64,000 nt of DNA, taken from NCBI GenBank assembly GCA_900074885.1, contig FJUW01000012.1:1781841-1845840 (forward strand), in the 5' to 3' direction. The DNA is from Rhynchosporium graminicola (Eukaryota > Ascomycota > Leotiomycetes > Helotiales > Ploettnerulaceae). Below are positions 48,725 through 59,409 of this stretch, piece by piece; within the stretch, counting starts at the first letter, position 1; each line of letters begins with the position of its first letter. The position numbers and the translations under genes are program-made. Under the pieces are notes generated by a model. That model worked only from the letters and a program-made list of their open reading frames with translations. It made no database searches and had not been told where the DNA came from.

Positions 48725-51700
48725 ATGGAGGTCATTCAAATTCTCATATCTCTACCTAAGCGACTTCTTACGAGTCTTCTCTCAACATCTCGCCAAACCC
48801 GTATTAATTTTCTCGCCATTAACACACTCATCACTATCCTCGTATGCACGTCCCATGTCTATATCACCGGCTGGTACTACTACACCAACGAACGCATTTA
48901 CGTCACTCGTGGTTTCAGGCACTTCGACTCAGAGCAATGTGATTCTGCTTTAAGGTCTACTCAACAGCAAGCTAGTCTATGGAAGGGAACATGGCCGATA
49001 CAATGGTATTGGAGAATGCAGTGCGAGGGAGGCAGGGATAAGTGGAGAGGGAATGGAGGATTGAGGAGTTGGTTGGTAAGTCCTGGTACTCCTATGAATT
49101 GTTCGGAAAAGCAGATTGGAGACAATACTAATATTATACCTAGAATCGAGACTGGTTCTGGTTACTCTTCGACGCTTTCTGGATTGCTGTTGCAGGACCA
49201 TGCTTCAATTTCGCATCAAGTATCTCGAAGACTGTGACTCAGATCTATAGCTCTGGCCTTGCGGCTCTTCTTATATCGGCGATTGAGAGGCCGTTCCATA
49301 TAACCGGGAATTCGTTGCTTAGGGGTGTACAATGGACTGTTGAGTCAATTGCTATATTGCCTACATATCTCGATGGTGTACCATACTTCCTGCCGCTGGC
49401 CATCAGCAATGCTCCTCATGACATTGGCAGCTTCCTTCATGAAGGTATGCAATGGGCTACTGGAAAGGGTGTCTTCTTGCCAACGTACCTTGACCACGTG
49501 TCGGGCTCAATTCCATCAACGATCAAAACTCCTCTCAACTCCACTGGAGATGTGCTGTCGGAGGCCATTCAATATTTCTTTGGATTGGTCGCTTCGTATG
49601 CTTCATACTTCGATTATGTGCCTTTCATCAAGACTACATTCGCCATGTTTCTTGGATGGGTGAAACCCTACGCCAGCTCTTTCGCAGCCACGAAATCTTT
49701 TGAATTCTGGCTGCGATTATTCGTCTACCCTCGAAATCCCCTTTCAGAGGCCATTAACCACGTCATCTCCCTTTGGAAATGGCTTCTCGTCATCCTTCAA
49801 GTAGTGGTAAGCAGCTTCGTCTACATTAGCACCTTCGATATCTGGACTGCTCTTGTTCCCGCCACCGGTGTTCCGTATTTCTCTCTTCTGACAATGTTTA
49901 CGATTTGGATTAATGTCTATGTGCACCGCACATACACCATCAATGAGCACAATGGCGTGCATTGGACTAAGAACCTTTGGCACACGCCATTTGCGCTCCT
50001 GGACGTACTTTGCTTCGGCTCTGAAGATAAGTTTACACCCGACGATGCGCCACGAGTCCACCGAAGCTGGCACTCGTCTAATGATCTGATCCTTCCACAC
50101 ATGGAGTGGCATTGGAATGAAATCCCCATGCTGATTGCGCGAAGCATCATCTCGCCTATCTACAACGATGGTTTCCTCCGGGGGCTACGATATTGGCGTT
50201 ACATCTTACTACAGTTCTGGTCTGCTTGTGAATGGGTTTGGAGAATTCCAACTATGAAGTCAATATTCGGAGTCAACTTGGGTATTGTCTGCTTTCGGTT
50301 GCATTCATATCCGTACTTCAGATACGAGGTCGGGAAATTTTTGATAGACATCCTTGCAGGTATATTCTTCCTCTCTGTAAGTACGCTTCACGCAAGCTCA
50401 ATCCTCATCACTAATGGATAGGTTTTGCTGATTATCATCTGTATTTGGCACGCGATTTATCGCCTTGGCAGGACAGCTTGGACGACAGTCTTCTCACGAT
50501 TACCTTTCTCCCAGTTCGGGCCATCGAACCCTGTGTTCTACTTAACAATCATCAGGACAACAATTTCTCAATTCAAGGTACTCCTGATTCTCTTCGGTTT
50601 CAATAAGTTGATGTCGACAATGGGAATTCCGTTGACTTTTACCTACACCTCGTGTCTCATATACGGAATGGCTTCAAGAATTGCCGAATATCTCAGCCCT
50701 CCTATCGTCGGAGAAAAGTCCAATCTGAGAAAGTACCGTCTCATCACTTTCACAACTCTATTCCGAGTTATCACGATCATCATTTACTTCTCAGATGTCT
50801 TTCCACTACTCTACAGGTTCTACACGCCTGAGTCTATCATCACAAATCCCCTCCTCTACTTACATAGCGGTATCACCTTAGATTTAGTCTATCATGGCCT
50901 AAGCATATTCGAAACCAGGAATCTGTTCCAAGACTTTTGCATCGGTCTCTTCCTTCTACTGGACTATCTCCGTATCCCTGGTCGTTTGTGGCTTTTGCGA
51001 CAAATACCATGGGAGAGTGAGTTAAATCAGCTAGAGGCGTCAGAAGACGTACCAGCTATCTCGTCACTGGAAGCCGCCATCTCAGGTATAGCAGTGCTGA
51101 TCGAGATGCTCTTATCTTCCACTATGCCACGGCTCGCCATATTCTTCGCCGCGTTCTTAGGGGCTTGCCTTTTTGAAGATGCAGCGTCCATCAATTCCGA
51201 TGACGACGAAAGAATACAGATAGTTCCAGAGCCTCCCCGAGCATCGTTGTATTCCTCGCTTGAAGACATCATTGGAACTCCTTGCGTCATTTTCCTTACG
51301 CTTTTAGTCACTGTACAATTGACAAACAAGACTTACTTCTCTGGGGACACTTACAATGCCGTCTTCCGAGTTGGCTTCGGTCTCATTGTTGCACAATTCA
51401 TGGTGCCATTCCCCATGAAGTTCGTACCTAGAGCTCATCCTGTCGTGGGCGTCATAGAAGATACCCCTGCCTTCAAGAGAAAATATACTATCCCTTGGGA
51501 AGGTTTGATATGTGCCGCTCAGATAACCGCTCTGTTACTTACTGCATACGCACTCACCTATCTCACTTTCAACCTCGCTTTCTACTCACTTGCAGTTCCA
51601 TTGCTTCTTCTAGTCCTCTACTATCTTTCGCCAGCCACTCAGACTACCCTCAGAGGTCAGGTGGCCGCTCATAGACCGCATGGCCTTCAGGCAGTCCTAT

Positions 51701-52608
51701 CAAAGAGACTAGTATTTGGATGGGCCAGGCATCTCTGGTGGATCATCCCAGGATGGTCCATCATCCAAAGTCTTATCATCATTCGCAACTGCTCCGCCAT
51801 CATCGACCACTTCCAGAACTTCACTCTGGAATACTTCATTACAGCCTGGAGATTCTCGTCCTACCTCTCAATCGCATTCGCTGTCATCAGCTTCGCCATA
51901 TACTGTCTGGCACATATCAGAGAGCAGCACAAATTCTTGAGCATTCTTTACCACATCGGATCCACCTTCACTTCCTACCTGCCATTTTCCACTCTTCGTC
52001 TCAGAAATGCATTCTTCTTCCGAGATTACCCTGGTGGAACCTATCAAGCTCGCGCTATATGGATCTTCATATCACTCTGCCTCTTCATCAACCTACAGAT
52101 CTACAATCCAGGGTGCTGGTCCCTTGGCATCCCGTTCTTGATTTGGGATATCATCAAAGTCGAAGACACAGGCGCGGAAGCTCCATTCGACTCATCACTT
52201 CCACCGGCTGAAAGGAGAGCTTTGAAGAGGGCCGCAAAAGATGCGAGACGTGTCAATAGTCAAAGACTAGCTGAGCGTGATGCTCTTGCGAGGGCTGATG
52301 TTGCTAGAAGCGATGCGAGAGAAGTTATTCGAGACACGAGGAGGGAGCAGGCATTTGATGATTTTCGGACGCATAATTCTGCAACTCCGATAGTACCTGC
52401 GCATCAATCTACACTTCAGACTGTCACGAGGGATCTCTTGACCATCGGTGATCAGGTGTCAGCGGATGTAGCAGTACAAAGCAGCGATGATGCTGTAAGA
52501 GCAAAAGAGGATGCGGAAATAGTGATCAAGCAAGCGGCAAGAGAGCAAGGAGACGATGACTACAACCCAACAATAACAGCCCAGACGATATCTGGGCCAG
52601 GAATGTAG
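48725..52608 (+). CDS. Large polytopic membrane protein B with 40-residue repeats, uncharacterised
   Basis: Three exons: 48725-49075, 49144-50376 and 50422-52608, giving 1256 residues; introns of 68 and 45 nt with GTAAGT donors, the second with a CTAAT branch site. At least a dozen hydrophobic segments span most of the protein (for example INFLAINTLITILVCTSHVY, LTLLVTVQL-type segments, IWIFISLCLFINLQIY). Residues about 163-282 consist of three adjacent 40-residue repeats sharing P, G, Q(W/Y), (L)PTYLD and V. The last 150 residues are charged and helical (RRALKRAAKDARRVNSQRLA), like the N-terminus of protein A. No transporter or enzyme signature is recognised. It sits 191 bases upstream of gene CD on the same strand. 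Confidence 0.78.
49279..49638 (+). repeat. Three tandem 120-bp (40-codon) coding repeats
   Basis: Units at 49279-49398, 49399-49518 and 49519-49638 in gene B. At the protein level all three share Ile2, Gly10, Leu13, Gln18, Tyr30, Asp32 and Val34; units 1 and 2 share LPTYLD. The DNA has diverged at synonymous sites (TTGCCTACATATCTCGAT against TTGCCAACGTACCTTGAC), so the repeats are old and kept at the protein level. Confidence 0.85.
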
Positions 52609-52799
52609 AGCACCCGACGAGCCTGCCCGACTGCTGCAAAACGTTATTGCGGCGGTAGGAAGTCTGGATTGATACTCGAAGGTTTTCAGTGCAGAAAGTC
52701 TCGAGGACCCGAGAATCGTCGTCCTCAAGTGAAAGAAAAGCAAGAAGAGAAGTAAAAGAAAAGAAATTTAAGAGAAAAAGAAGAAGAGAAAGAGTAACG

Positions 52800-55700
52800 A
52801 TGTTCGCCACACTTACAGACGGCATTTTCGATATGGTATATGCTGTGTCGTGGGTCATCTGGACGGTCATTGCGTGGATATTGCTTTGGTTACCCTACAT
52901 CATTTTGTGCATTTGTTTACCTGCTGCGCTGATCATCTGGTTCCTCTCGATTGATAGTATCGTTTCGAAACTCCATCAGCTCTTCTGGATCGATGTTGTC
53001 GACACTACAAGACAAGTTTGGCGCGGCCTTGTAGCTTTCTTCATCCACGTCATCTGGCAGCGCTGCGTACATGCTGGGTATTGCATGTGTTTCGACAGCG
53101 AGTCTCCGCCCGCCAGAAATGTTTCGGCAATTGCAACTGCAGGCCGAGCGGTGGAAGCAGAACTCACAACAGCGAGAGTAGAGCTAGAGACAGCACGTGC
53201 GGATTTAGCGACAGAGAAATAAAACAACACATCGCTTAACACCACCTCGAATAAATGGCGCCAACGAGCTTTAGTGGCCGAAGAACGAGTCAATCATTGC
53301 CGTAATCACGATAGAGATACTGAAGAGTACCAAAGATCGAACGCCGATCCTCGTACCAGGGTCGAGGAGCTGAATCGCGAGAATACAGAGTTGAAGCAGA
53401 AATTAAATAAAGAGACGAAGAACAAGAGCCGACATCCACTTTTTGCTGCTTATCCGAACCTTGAGTTGGAACAGCAGATCCTCGCTCTGCAGGATGAGCT
53501 CAAAATCGCCCGAGAGAATTTTGTGAGTAGCCTAGAGATCTCCACAGGAGAGAAAGCCAGGACTGTTAGGCAAGAGAAATGGATTGGTCGTTTGATGGGA
53601 GAAATAAACACACTGAAAGGAGAAGTTCGGAATATCAAGATTGCTAACACATCAAGCGACGGTGATGAGAAATTAGGGCTAAAAAGGAGAATTCGCGAAT
53701 TGGAAAACGACCTCAGTATTGCAGCACTTGAGCTTGAAAATGCACGTCGTGGTGATGGTAGACGCGAAACAGCTGCTGGTAATAAAGACTGCGCGAGATG
53801 TGTAGATCTTCAGGACAAGATAAGGCAACTGGAAGCAGAACGTGGGCAGGCCAGCAACACCGGAACCGGCGCGGTGGAAGATTTAGACGCTGTGGTTGCG
53901 AAGCTAAAAGAGGCCGATCAAGAGCTCGATCGTCTAGGTGAATTTCGGGGTAGTGGGCATAATATTTTCGATATCAGACCAAGATCTCCACCGATAGCAC
54001 ATTCTGGCAATTCGCCGAATCCTGAAGCAGCTCCTCCCACTCAGAATCCCGGAGAAGATAGCTCTCTAGAAGATAAAGCGACTGAGAAGCTGAAGCTTAT
54101 CTACTCCCGTTTTGAAACTGCAATGATGAGTATAAGCCAACTGGAGCCAGGACAGACCATAGGTCTCCAAGATTTAATACTGGCCATTGATGCGATCCCC
54201 GAGCTCATCAAGACTATCGAGCTCTGGCAACGCCGCAACGCCAGAGACGCCGCAGCACAAGAGCCGACCTCTTTCAACGACGAAGCATCCAAAGACCTCA
54301 AAAGCATCTTCGATACCTTCAAAACAACAATGATATCGACCAACAGGTTCCAGCCCCCAGGTCGAGACGTGGTAGTGGGAGATGTCATCGAGCTCATAAA
54401 CACAGTCACTTCCTTCTACAGCATGGAAACCAAAATATCTGCCAAACTCACAGCCTGCAGATCCCAAAACTCCATTCTTGAATACACAATCCAGAGATAC
54501 AACACCGCTGCTCGTGAGGCGCGAGATAGGCTTGAACCTGGTACTGTCTCGGACTCAGATTATACAGCAGCAGACTTCATCATCCAAGCTGTTGCTGCTG
54601 TTGAGATGCTAAGTACAAAGATCGAGCAGCAGATGTTGTTCAATAGATCGACACCAAATGATCAACACGCCCAACTCGACTCACTACAAGCCGAAATTGC
54701 AGGAATGAAAGTCCAGATGCTTATAGCAGGCTTAACAAAGCAGAAAACCGCAGAGGAAACTGACCGTTTGACACTGGTGATTGAGACTGACATGATCCAA
54801 ACTAGAACGACTGAGCATAAGCGAAGACATGCATTATTTAACAACCTCGAAGCCGTGTTCAACGGCGCAAAAGAATTCTTGGAGTATTTCGCGGTAGAGT
54901 TTCCTCTCTTTGTAATTCCAAATCACATCGTCGATATCTACAAACCTGTCTATCGAGATGGGAATGCTTTGCCAAGTGTCAAAGAGCTGCAAGGTTTGGC
55001 GGAGAAGATGCGTCTAGTTGTAATGTATATCCGAGGATGCAAATTGCCGGGATCGTGGAGCGGTTGGGAGGAGTCTGATCGTGATATTGACGGAGAGAAG
55101 TATCGGAAGGAGGATGCGGCGGGAAATAGGCTTATACCTTTGATGAAGAGAATCAGGTTGGCGTTGGAGGAGGTGGTTCTGCATTCTCGTGAAGTTCAGA
55201 CAACAAGCCAACAAGAGCAGCAGAAACCTACTGTGAGTGGTCCTAGGCCGGAAGGTTGTACTTGCGTATCGCAGCAACCGGGTACCTTCACAGTTCCAGG
55301 AAGTCCATGTCCAGTCTGCTCATCATCTAGTCCTTTATCGCCCGACTCCGGCATCCCTCCAGACGGTGCTTTCGATGGGAGTTTCAGAGACTCCACGGCA
55401 AATAGCAAGCTCGACGAAACGACAGACCAGTCCCCATTTTATAACATCGACGAAGAAAGGACATCGACCCAGCTTCCACCACGCGGTGACTTTCTCAACC
55501 CACCTATAAGCCCAAGACCTCTATGGGAAGTAAAACCCACGACGGAGAATTTTCCTCCATTCAATAATGGTTTCGATCCCGCAACCAACACAGACCTACC
55601 AGCGGAAGCTGCGTGCTATCTTAGAAGCCAGGGTAGAGATGTTCCACCAGGATGGGCGCACTATTCAGCAACACCAGATCCTCCACCACTCAAGCCATTC

Positions 55701-56075
55701 TCGCCAAGGTCTTTTCATACCGAGGATTGGAACTCTGCCAGTAAACTCGACAACAGCCCAAGAATCGGTGCCTCGACAGCTTCAACATTCCCTCCCTTCA
55801 TGACTGGAGCAGCAGCTCCTGGCGACGGCCCCTTCAATCCGACTGGAGACGATGCACTCGTAACTGACGGCCCATACTACTGGAAATCAGGAAACGATCC
55901 TGCATCTAACATCCTCTGGGCCAAGATTCTCGGACTCCAACAAGGACTGCGTGCACATGATATCCATATCACAAAGTCCAAATTTTGGACCACGACCCGA
56001 TATTTCGATACTGGCGATATCGATGCTGTGATAGTAGTGCCTTGGAGAAAACAAAACTCCTCCAAGCGCAGATAG
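52800..56075 (+). CDS. Membrane-anchored coiled-coil protein CD, uncharacterised
   Basis: The model joins exon 52800-53196 to 53275-56075 (1065 residues) across a 78-base intron, GTGCGG to CTTTAG, that removes an in-frame TAA at 53220. Without it the region would be two frames, the second lacking an early ATG. Residues 10-60 hold one or two membrane segments (VIWTVIAWILLWLPYIILCI); then a short cytosolic part; then a coiled coil of about 200 residues (RVEELNRENTELKQKLNKET). Three helical repeats of about 60-69 residues follow (54088-54640). Further on are a helical domain with LPGSWSGWEESD, a CTC...CPVC pair that may bind metal, and a Pro-rich tail. No known family. The 3' end may instead splice to 56206. 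Confidence 0.62.
54088..54640 (+). repeat. Three degenerate helical repeats in protein CD
   Basis: Units begin at LKLIYSRFETAMMS (about 54088), LKSIFDTFKTTMIS (about 54295) and LEYTIQRYNTAARE (about 54478). Each has an L-x-x-I-x-x-(F/Y) helix, then (E/Q)P(G/P), then a D-(L/V/F)-I helix; spacing is 69 and 60 residues. Confidence 0.6.
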
Positions 56076-56206
56076 AAGCTATGCGGAGTCATGTTGGTGA
56101 TCTTGAAAACATGATCTGGTATGAGCATATTGATGTCCTCGGAACGTGGAACGATTCACCGTATAATCCGGAAAGCCAGTCGAAGGTCGAAGCTGGTTAT
56201 AGGTAA
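56035..56206 (+). CDS. Possible alternative last exon of gene CD
   Basis: After the CD frame ends at 56075, another frame reads SALEKTKLLQAQIEAMRSHV and GDLENMIWYEHIDVLG up to a TAA at 56204-56206. Its coiled-coil content matches the gene. An intron 55976-56034 (GTCCAA to GATAG, 59 nt, phase 2) would join it in frame. The donor is weak, so a frameshift or chance frame is also possible. Confidence 0.35.
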
Positions 56207-56517
56207 GGGATAGGACATCTGAACAGAGACTAAGAAGATTTGGGAGATCTGAAGAGTTGGGGAGAGCATTGATCATCCAGATATACTTGACTGTGTGACA
56301 TAACTTTTCCTTTAGTTGGCGTTCAGGATCCACCGCTCACAATGTACCTTATTATTGAAATGCGGCAGTACGTTATATAACTGGCTGAATGTGTGAGGCC
56401 GGGTACAACTTCATACCACTTGAATTCGATGACAAGTACCGGTGGGACACTGCCCATGAGTGCCAGAAGGGTATTCTCATATTGTTACATAGCATCAAGG
56501 TATCTACAAGTGACCAA
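56207..56517. other. Gap between convergent genes
   Basis: About 310 bases between the 3' ends of gene CD and the proteasome gene. Nothing seen beyond presumed UTRs. Confidence 0.45.
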
Positions 56518-57443
56518 CTAGCTGACGACCTTATCACCACCATCAATTCCACCCTCATCCTTCGCCAAGTCGTGTTCCTTCAATAATGTCATGATCTCAT
56601 CCGCACCCCACAAGTGGTGGTAGATTCTTCCGTCTGCTGTCTTTCCAACTGTAGCAAACTCGACTATGTGATTGTTAGCAGAAGTTCGATCATCCCGAAT
56701 TGCGCAACCTACTCTTCTCGCTGCTCAACTTGGTAGAATCCATAGTCTTGCTCAAAACCTTGACCGCCAATCCACAAGCCTCCTTCAAATTACATTCCTC
56801 CTTGTAGTCCTGCTTCAACAGACTTTGCGCGCTAGCATTGTTCGCACCAACACTGGTTGCCTTCCATCCACCATAATTACCACTGGGATTGCTCTGGTAC
56901 AGCTGGAATTGTCTTTGTGGATCATAACCGGCATAGATGAAAGAAACACCAAATGGACGGAGACCACCGTGCTGAGTGTAGCCCTGCTTGAGATCGCATA
57001 ATCGGCGGACGAGCTGTTCACATGGAATATCTTCGTTGTAGGTAAGGAGGTACTTTTGGGCGGCTTGACGGGCGTAGTTGATCAGGATGTTGGCGTCGGC
57101 GGTCATTCCTGCGACGGCACAGATCATGTTGCTGTGGTATAATTAATTAAGGGGTCGGCAAAGGTAGCTGGAGGGCATACTCGTTCAAGATGTAGAGCTT
57201 CTCTGCTGATGTATCCTGCTCTAGAAGCTTGCTGGTGACCTTCCGTTCTGCTGCCAGCACAATACCATCCGATGCTAGAATACCTATCGCAGTACCAGCG
57301 TGAGATATGGCCTCAAGGGCATATTCGACTTGGTAAAGACGTCCTTCTGGGGAAAAGATAGTCGTCTGGATGTACTGTTAGCTGGTGCATGGGAAGGCTG
57401 GAGCTTCTAGAGCTCTCACTCTGGAATCGTATCTTCTCGACAT
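56518..57443 (-). CDS. PRE9: 20S proteasome subunit alpha type-4 (alpha3)
   Basis: Four exons: 57443-57420, 57365-57181, 57131-56713 and 56663-56518, giving 257 residues. Junctions: GTGAGA to CCAG, GTATGC to CACAG and GTAGGT to CATAG; the first and third introns have CTAAC branch sites. The protein starts [20 protein letters not shown] and continues VEYALEAI, the proteasome alpha signature. It has [19 protein letters not shown] sequence ([20 protein letters not shown]), [20 protein letters not shown] and the alpha3/PSMA4 hallmark [20 protein letters not shown]. It forms part of the outer heptameric ring gating the 20S core in cytosol and nucleus and has no catalytic Thr, as expected. Length is normal. 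The promoter is shared with the WW-FF factor. Confidence 0.95.
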
Positions 57444-57747
57444 GATAGCGTTGCAAGGGAATGCCTCCTGGATGTATGAAGATGTAGCCGAGGGTTATTT
57501 TAAGGAAAAGTATATCCTCAATTGTGTGATGCCGTGTTTTTGAAGTTGCTATATTGGCTGTCCCCGTCTGTTGTTCTTAGAGCTCTAAGACAGCTCCAGG
57601 CACGACCAGCCGCGTCCAATCCGCGCCAAGGCAATACACGTGACTACAGCCTTTCACACCAGGCTTCAACTTTCCGCCTTGTCCAAATCTATGCAAGTAC
57701 TCAACAGCTTCTTAATTCAACGGCCGTGGGGATTGTAATGCGCAAAT
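57444..57747. promoter_or_regulatory. Bidirectional promoter between PRE9 and the WW-FF splicing factor
   Basis: 304 bases between divergent ATGs. A CCAAT box lies at 57616-57620 and a CACGTGAC motif (bHLH/Cbf1-type E-box) at 57637-57644. Both are common in housekeeping promoters of filamentous ascomycetes; use of these particular sites is inferred. Confidence 0.45.
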
Positions 57748-59409
57748 ATGTTGAAGTCTACGCACAAGTCTACGGCGTTACCGCTAGCAGAAGGATGGAC
57801 CGAACATAAAGCGCCAACTGGACATTTATACTACTATAATGCTGAGACGAAGCAATCGACCTATACTCGACCAGTAGCTGCGCCGACTCCTGTAGCACCT
57901 GCGAATCCGTCTGAAAGCTTTCTGCAGCACCAAAATATTAGAGGTCAACAAAGTGCTGAGCCACCGTTCAAGAATGGTCCGCAAGGCCCATTCCAAGGAA
58001 GCAGAGGTGACCTTCAAGGCCAAAGTGGAGGTAGAGGGGGCCATCAATCGAGACCAAGGCCACAGCCTACAGATAAGCCGAAAGCCAGATATCCAATTCC
58101 TGGTCATGATCCATGGATACTCGTCCATACGAAGCTGGGTCGGAGATTTGTCTACAATACAACGAAAGACCAGAGCTTTTGGCGCATACCGGAGAAGCTA
58201 AAGGATGGGATCTTAGCTTTAGATCAGCAGAGGATCAAAGAGAAAGCAGAAGCCTGGGCCAAGGCAAAAGAGCCCGTCGACTCTGGTGAAGCCCCAGGAG
58301 CTGCGCGACCAGAACCAGCCAAAGAAACGATTGCGGAGGCAGAGAAAGCGGATGATAGTTCCGAATATGAGGAGGTTGAAGTTACAGATGACGAGGATGA
58401 GAATGCAGAAAATTCCAGCAAGCGCCAGCGGACGGAGAAACCAGGTCCCGAGGAGCCTGTCGAGTTCGACGAGGATGATATCGCATTTCAACTTGCAGCT
58501 ATGGGCCAAGAATACGGCCTGGACCCTGGAGAATATGGTGATGAACATGTAGATGGCTGGGAAGAAGGTGCAGAAGGTATGGCGATTACGGAGGAGGACT
58601 CTGCTGCCCTATTCAAGGATCTGCTGAACGATTCTGGTATCAATCCATATAGCCCGTGGGAGAAACTTGTCGAGGATGGAAAGCTAGTTGACGACCTGCG
58701 ATACACAGCTCTCACGAGCATGAAAGCGAGGAAGGAAGTATGGGAAGATTGGACACGAGAGAGAATAAAGACTTTACGGGATCTTCGTGCGAAGGAAGAG
58801 AAGAAAGACCCTCGTATGCCATATCTTGCCTTTCTACAGAAGCACGCGAACCCCAAACTATACTGGCCTGAATTCAAACGGAAATACAAAAAAGAACCTG
58901 AGATGCGGGATACTTCGATGGCGGATAAAGACAGGGAGAAGTTCTACCGCGACCATATCAATCGACTCAAGCTTCCTCAGTCGACTTTGAAGGCTGATTT
59001 GCTTGCCTTGATGAAGGCCCAGCCTCCGTCTATGCTGAATAATTCGACCTTGTTATCTCATTTACCTGCCGCGATCCTAGCGGATATTAGATACATTTCT
59101 CTGGACCCAGCTATTCGAGATCCGCTTGTCGAAGGATATATCAGCACACTTCCTCCTCCTCCGGATTCAAATGCCGATGAGGAGACTGAAGAAATGATTA
59201 AAGAGAAGAAGGATCGGAACCGTAGGCAGAAGGCTCTAGAAGATCGCGAGCAGAGAGTTGCGGAAGAGAAACGAAGACAGAAACGAAATCTTGAGTTTGG
59301 GAAGGGAAGGCTGAGAGAGGAAGAAGAGGAGATTGCGAGGGCGATGAATGTCACGAAGAAGGGATTGCAAGGACATCTCATGGACGTCGACGAATCCGCT
59401 AAGGTATAG
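57748..59409 (+). CDS. dre4: WW/FF-domain pre-mRNA splicing factor (Dre4/Urn1/TCERG1-like)
   Basis: Single exon, 553 residues. Residues 11-42 form a WW domain (LPLAEGWTEHKAPTGHLYYY then NAETKQSTYTRP) whose second Trp is Tyr. Residues 121-149 form a second WW-like unit (DPWILVHTKLGRRFVYNTTK then DQSFWRIPE). An acidic stretch (203-221) is followed by an FF domain at about 281-341 (DSAALFKDLLNDSGINPYSP, WEKLVEDGKLVDDLRYTALT) and a C-terminal charged coiled coil (about 480-540) rich in Arg, Lys and Glu. This matches S. pombe Dre4, yeast Urn1 and the human TCERG1 family, which associate with the spliceosome through WW binding to proline-rich factors. Nuclear location is inferred (KRQR at 225-228). 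Start chosen as the first ATG before the WW domain. Confidence 0.85.
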   Translation: MLKSTHKSTALPLAEGWTEHKAPTGHLYYYNAETKQSTYTRPVAAPTPVAPANPSESFLQHQNIRGQQSAEPPFKNGPQGPFQGSRGDLQGQSGGRGGHQSRPRPQPTDKPKARYPIPGHDPWILVHTKLGRRFVYNTTKDQSFWRIPEKLKDGILALDQQRIKEKAEAWAKAKEPVDSGEAPGAARPEPAKETIAEAEKADDSSEYEEVEVTDDEDENAENSSKRQRTEKPGPEEPVEFDEDDIAFQLAAMGQEYGLDPGEYGDEHVDGWEEGAEGMAITEEDSAALFKDLLNDSGINPYSPWEKLVEDGKLVDDLRYTALTSMKARKEVWEDWTRERIKTLRDLRAKEEKKDPRMPYLAFLQKHANPKLYWPEFKRKYKKEPEMRDTSMADKDREKFYRDHINRLKLPQSTLKADLLALMKAQPPSMLNNSTLLSHLPAAILADIRYISLDPAIRDPLVEGYISTLPPPPDSNADEETEEMIKEKKDRNRRQKALEDREQRVAEEKRRQKRNLEFGKGRLREEEEEIARAMNVTKKGLQGHLMDVDESAKV

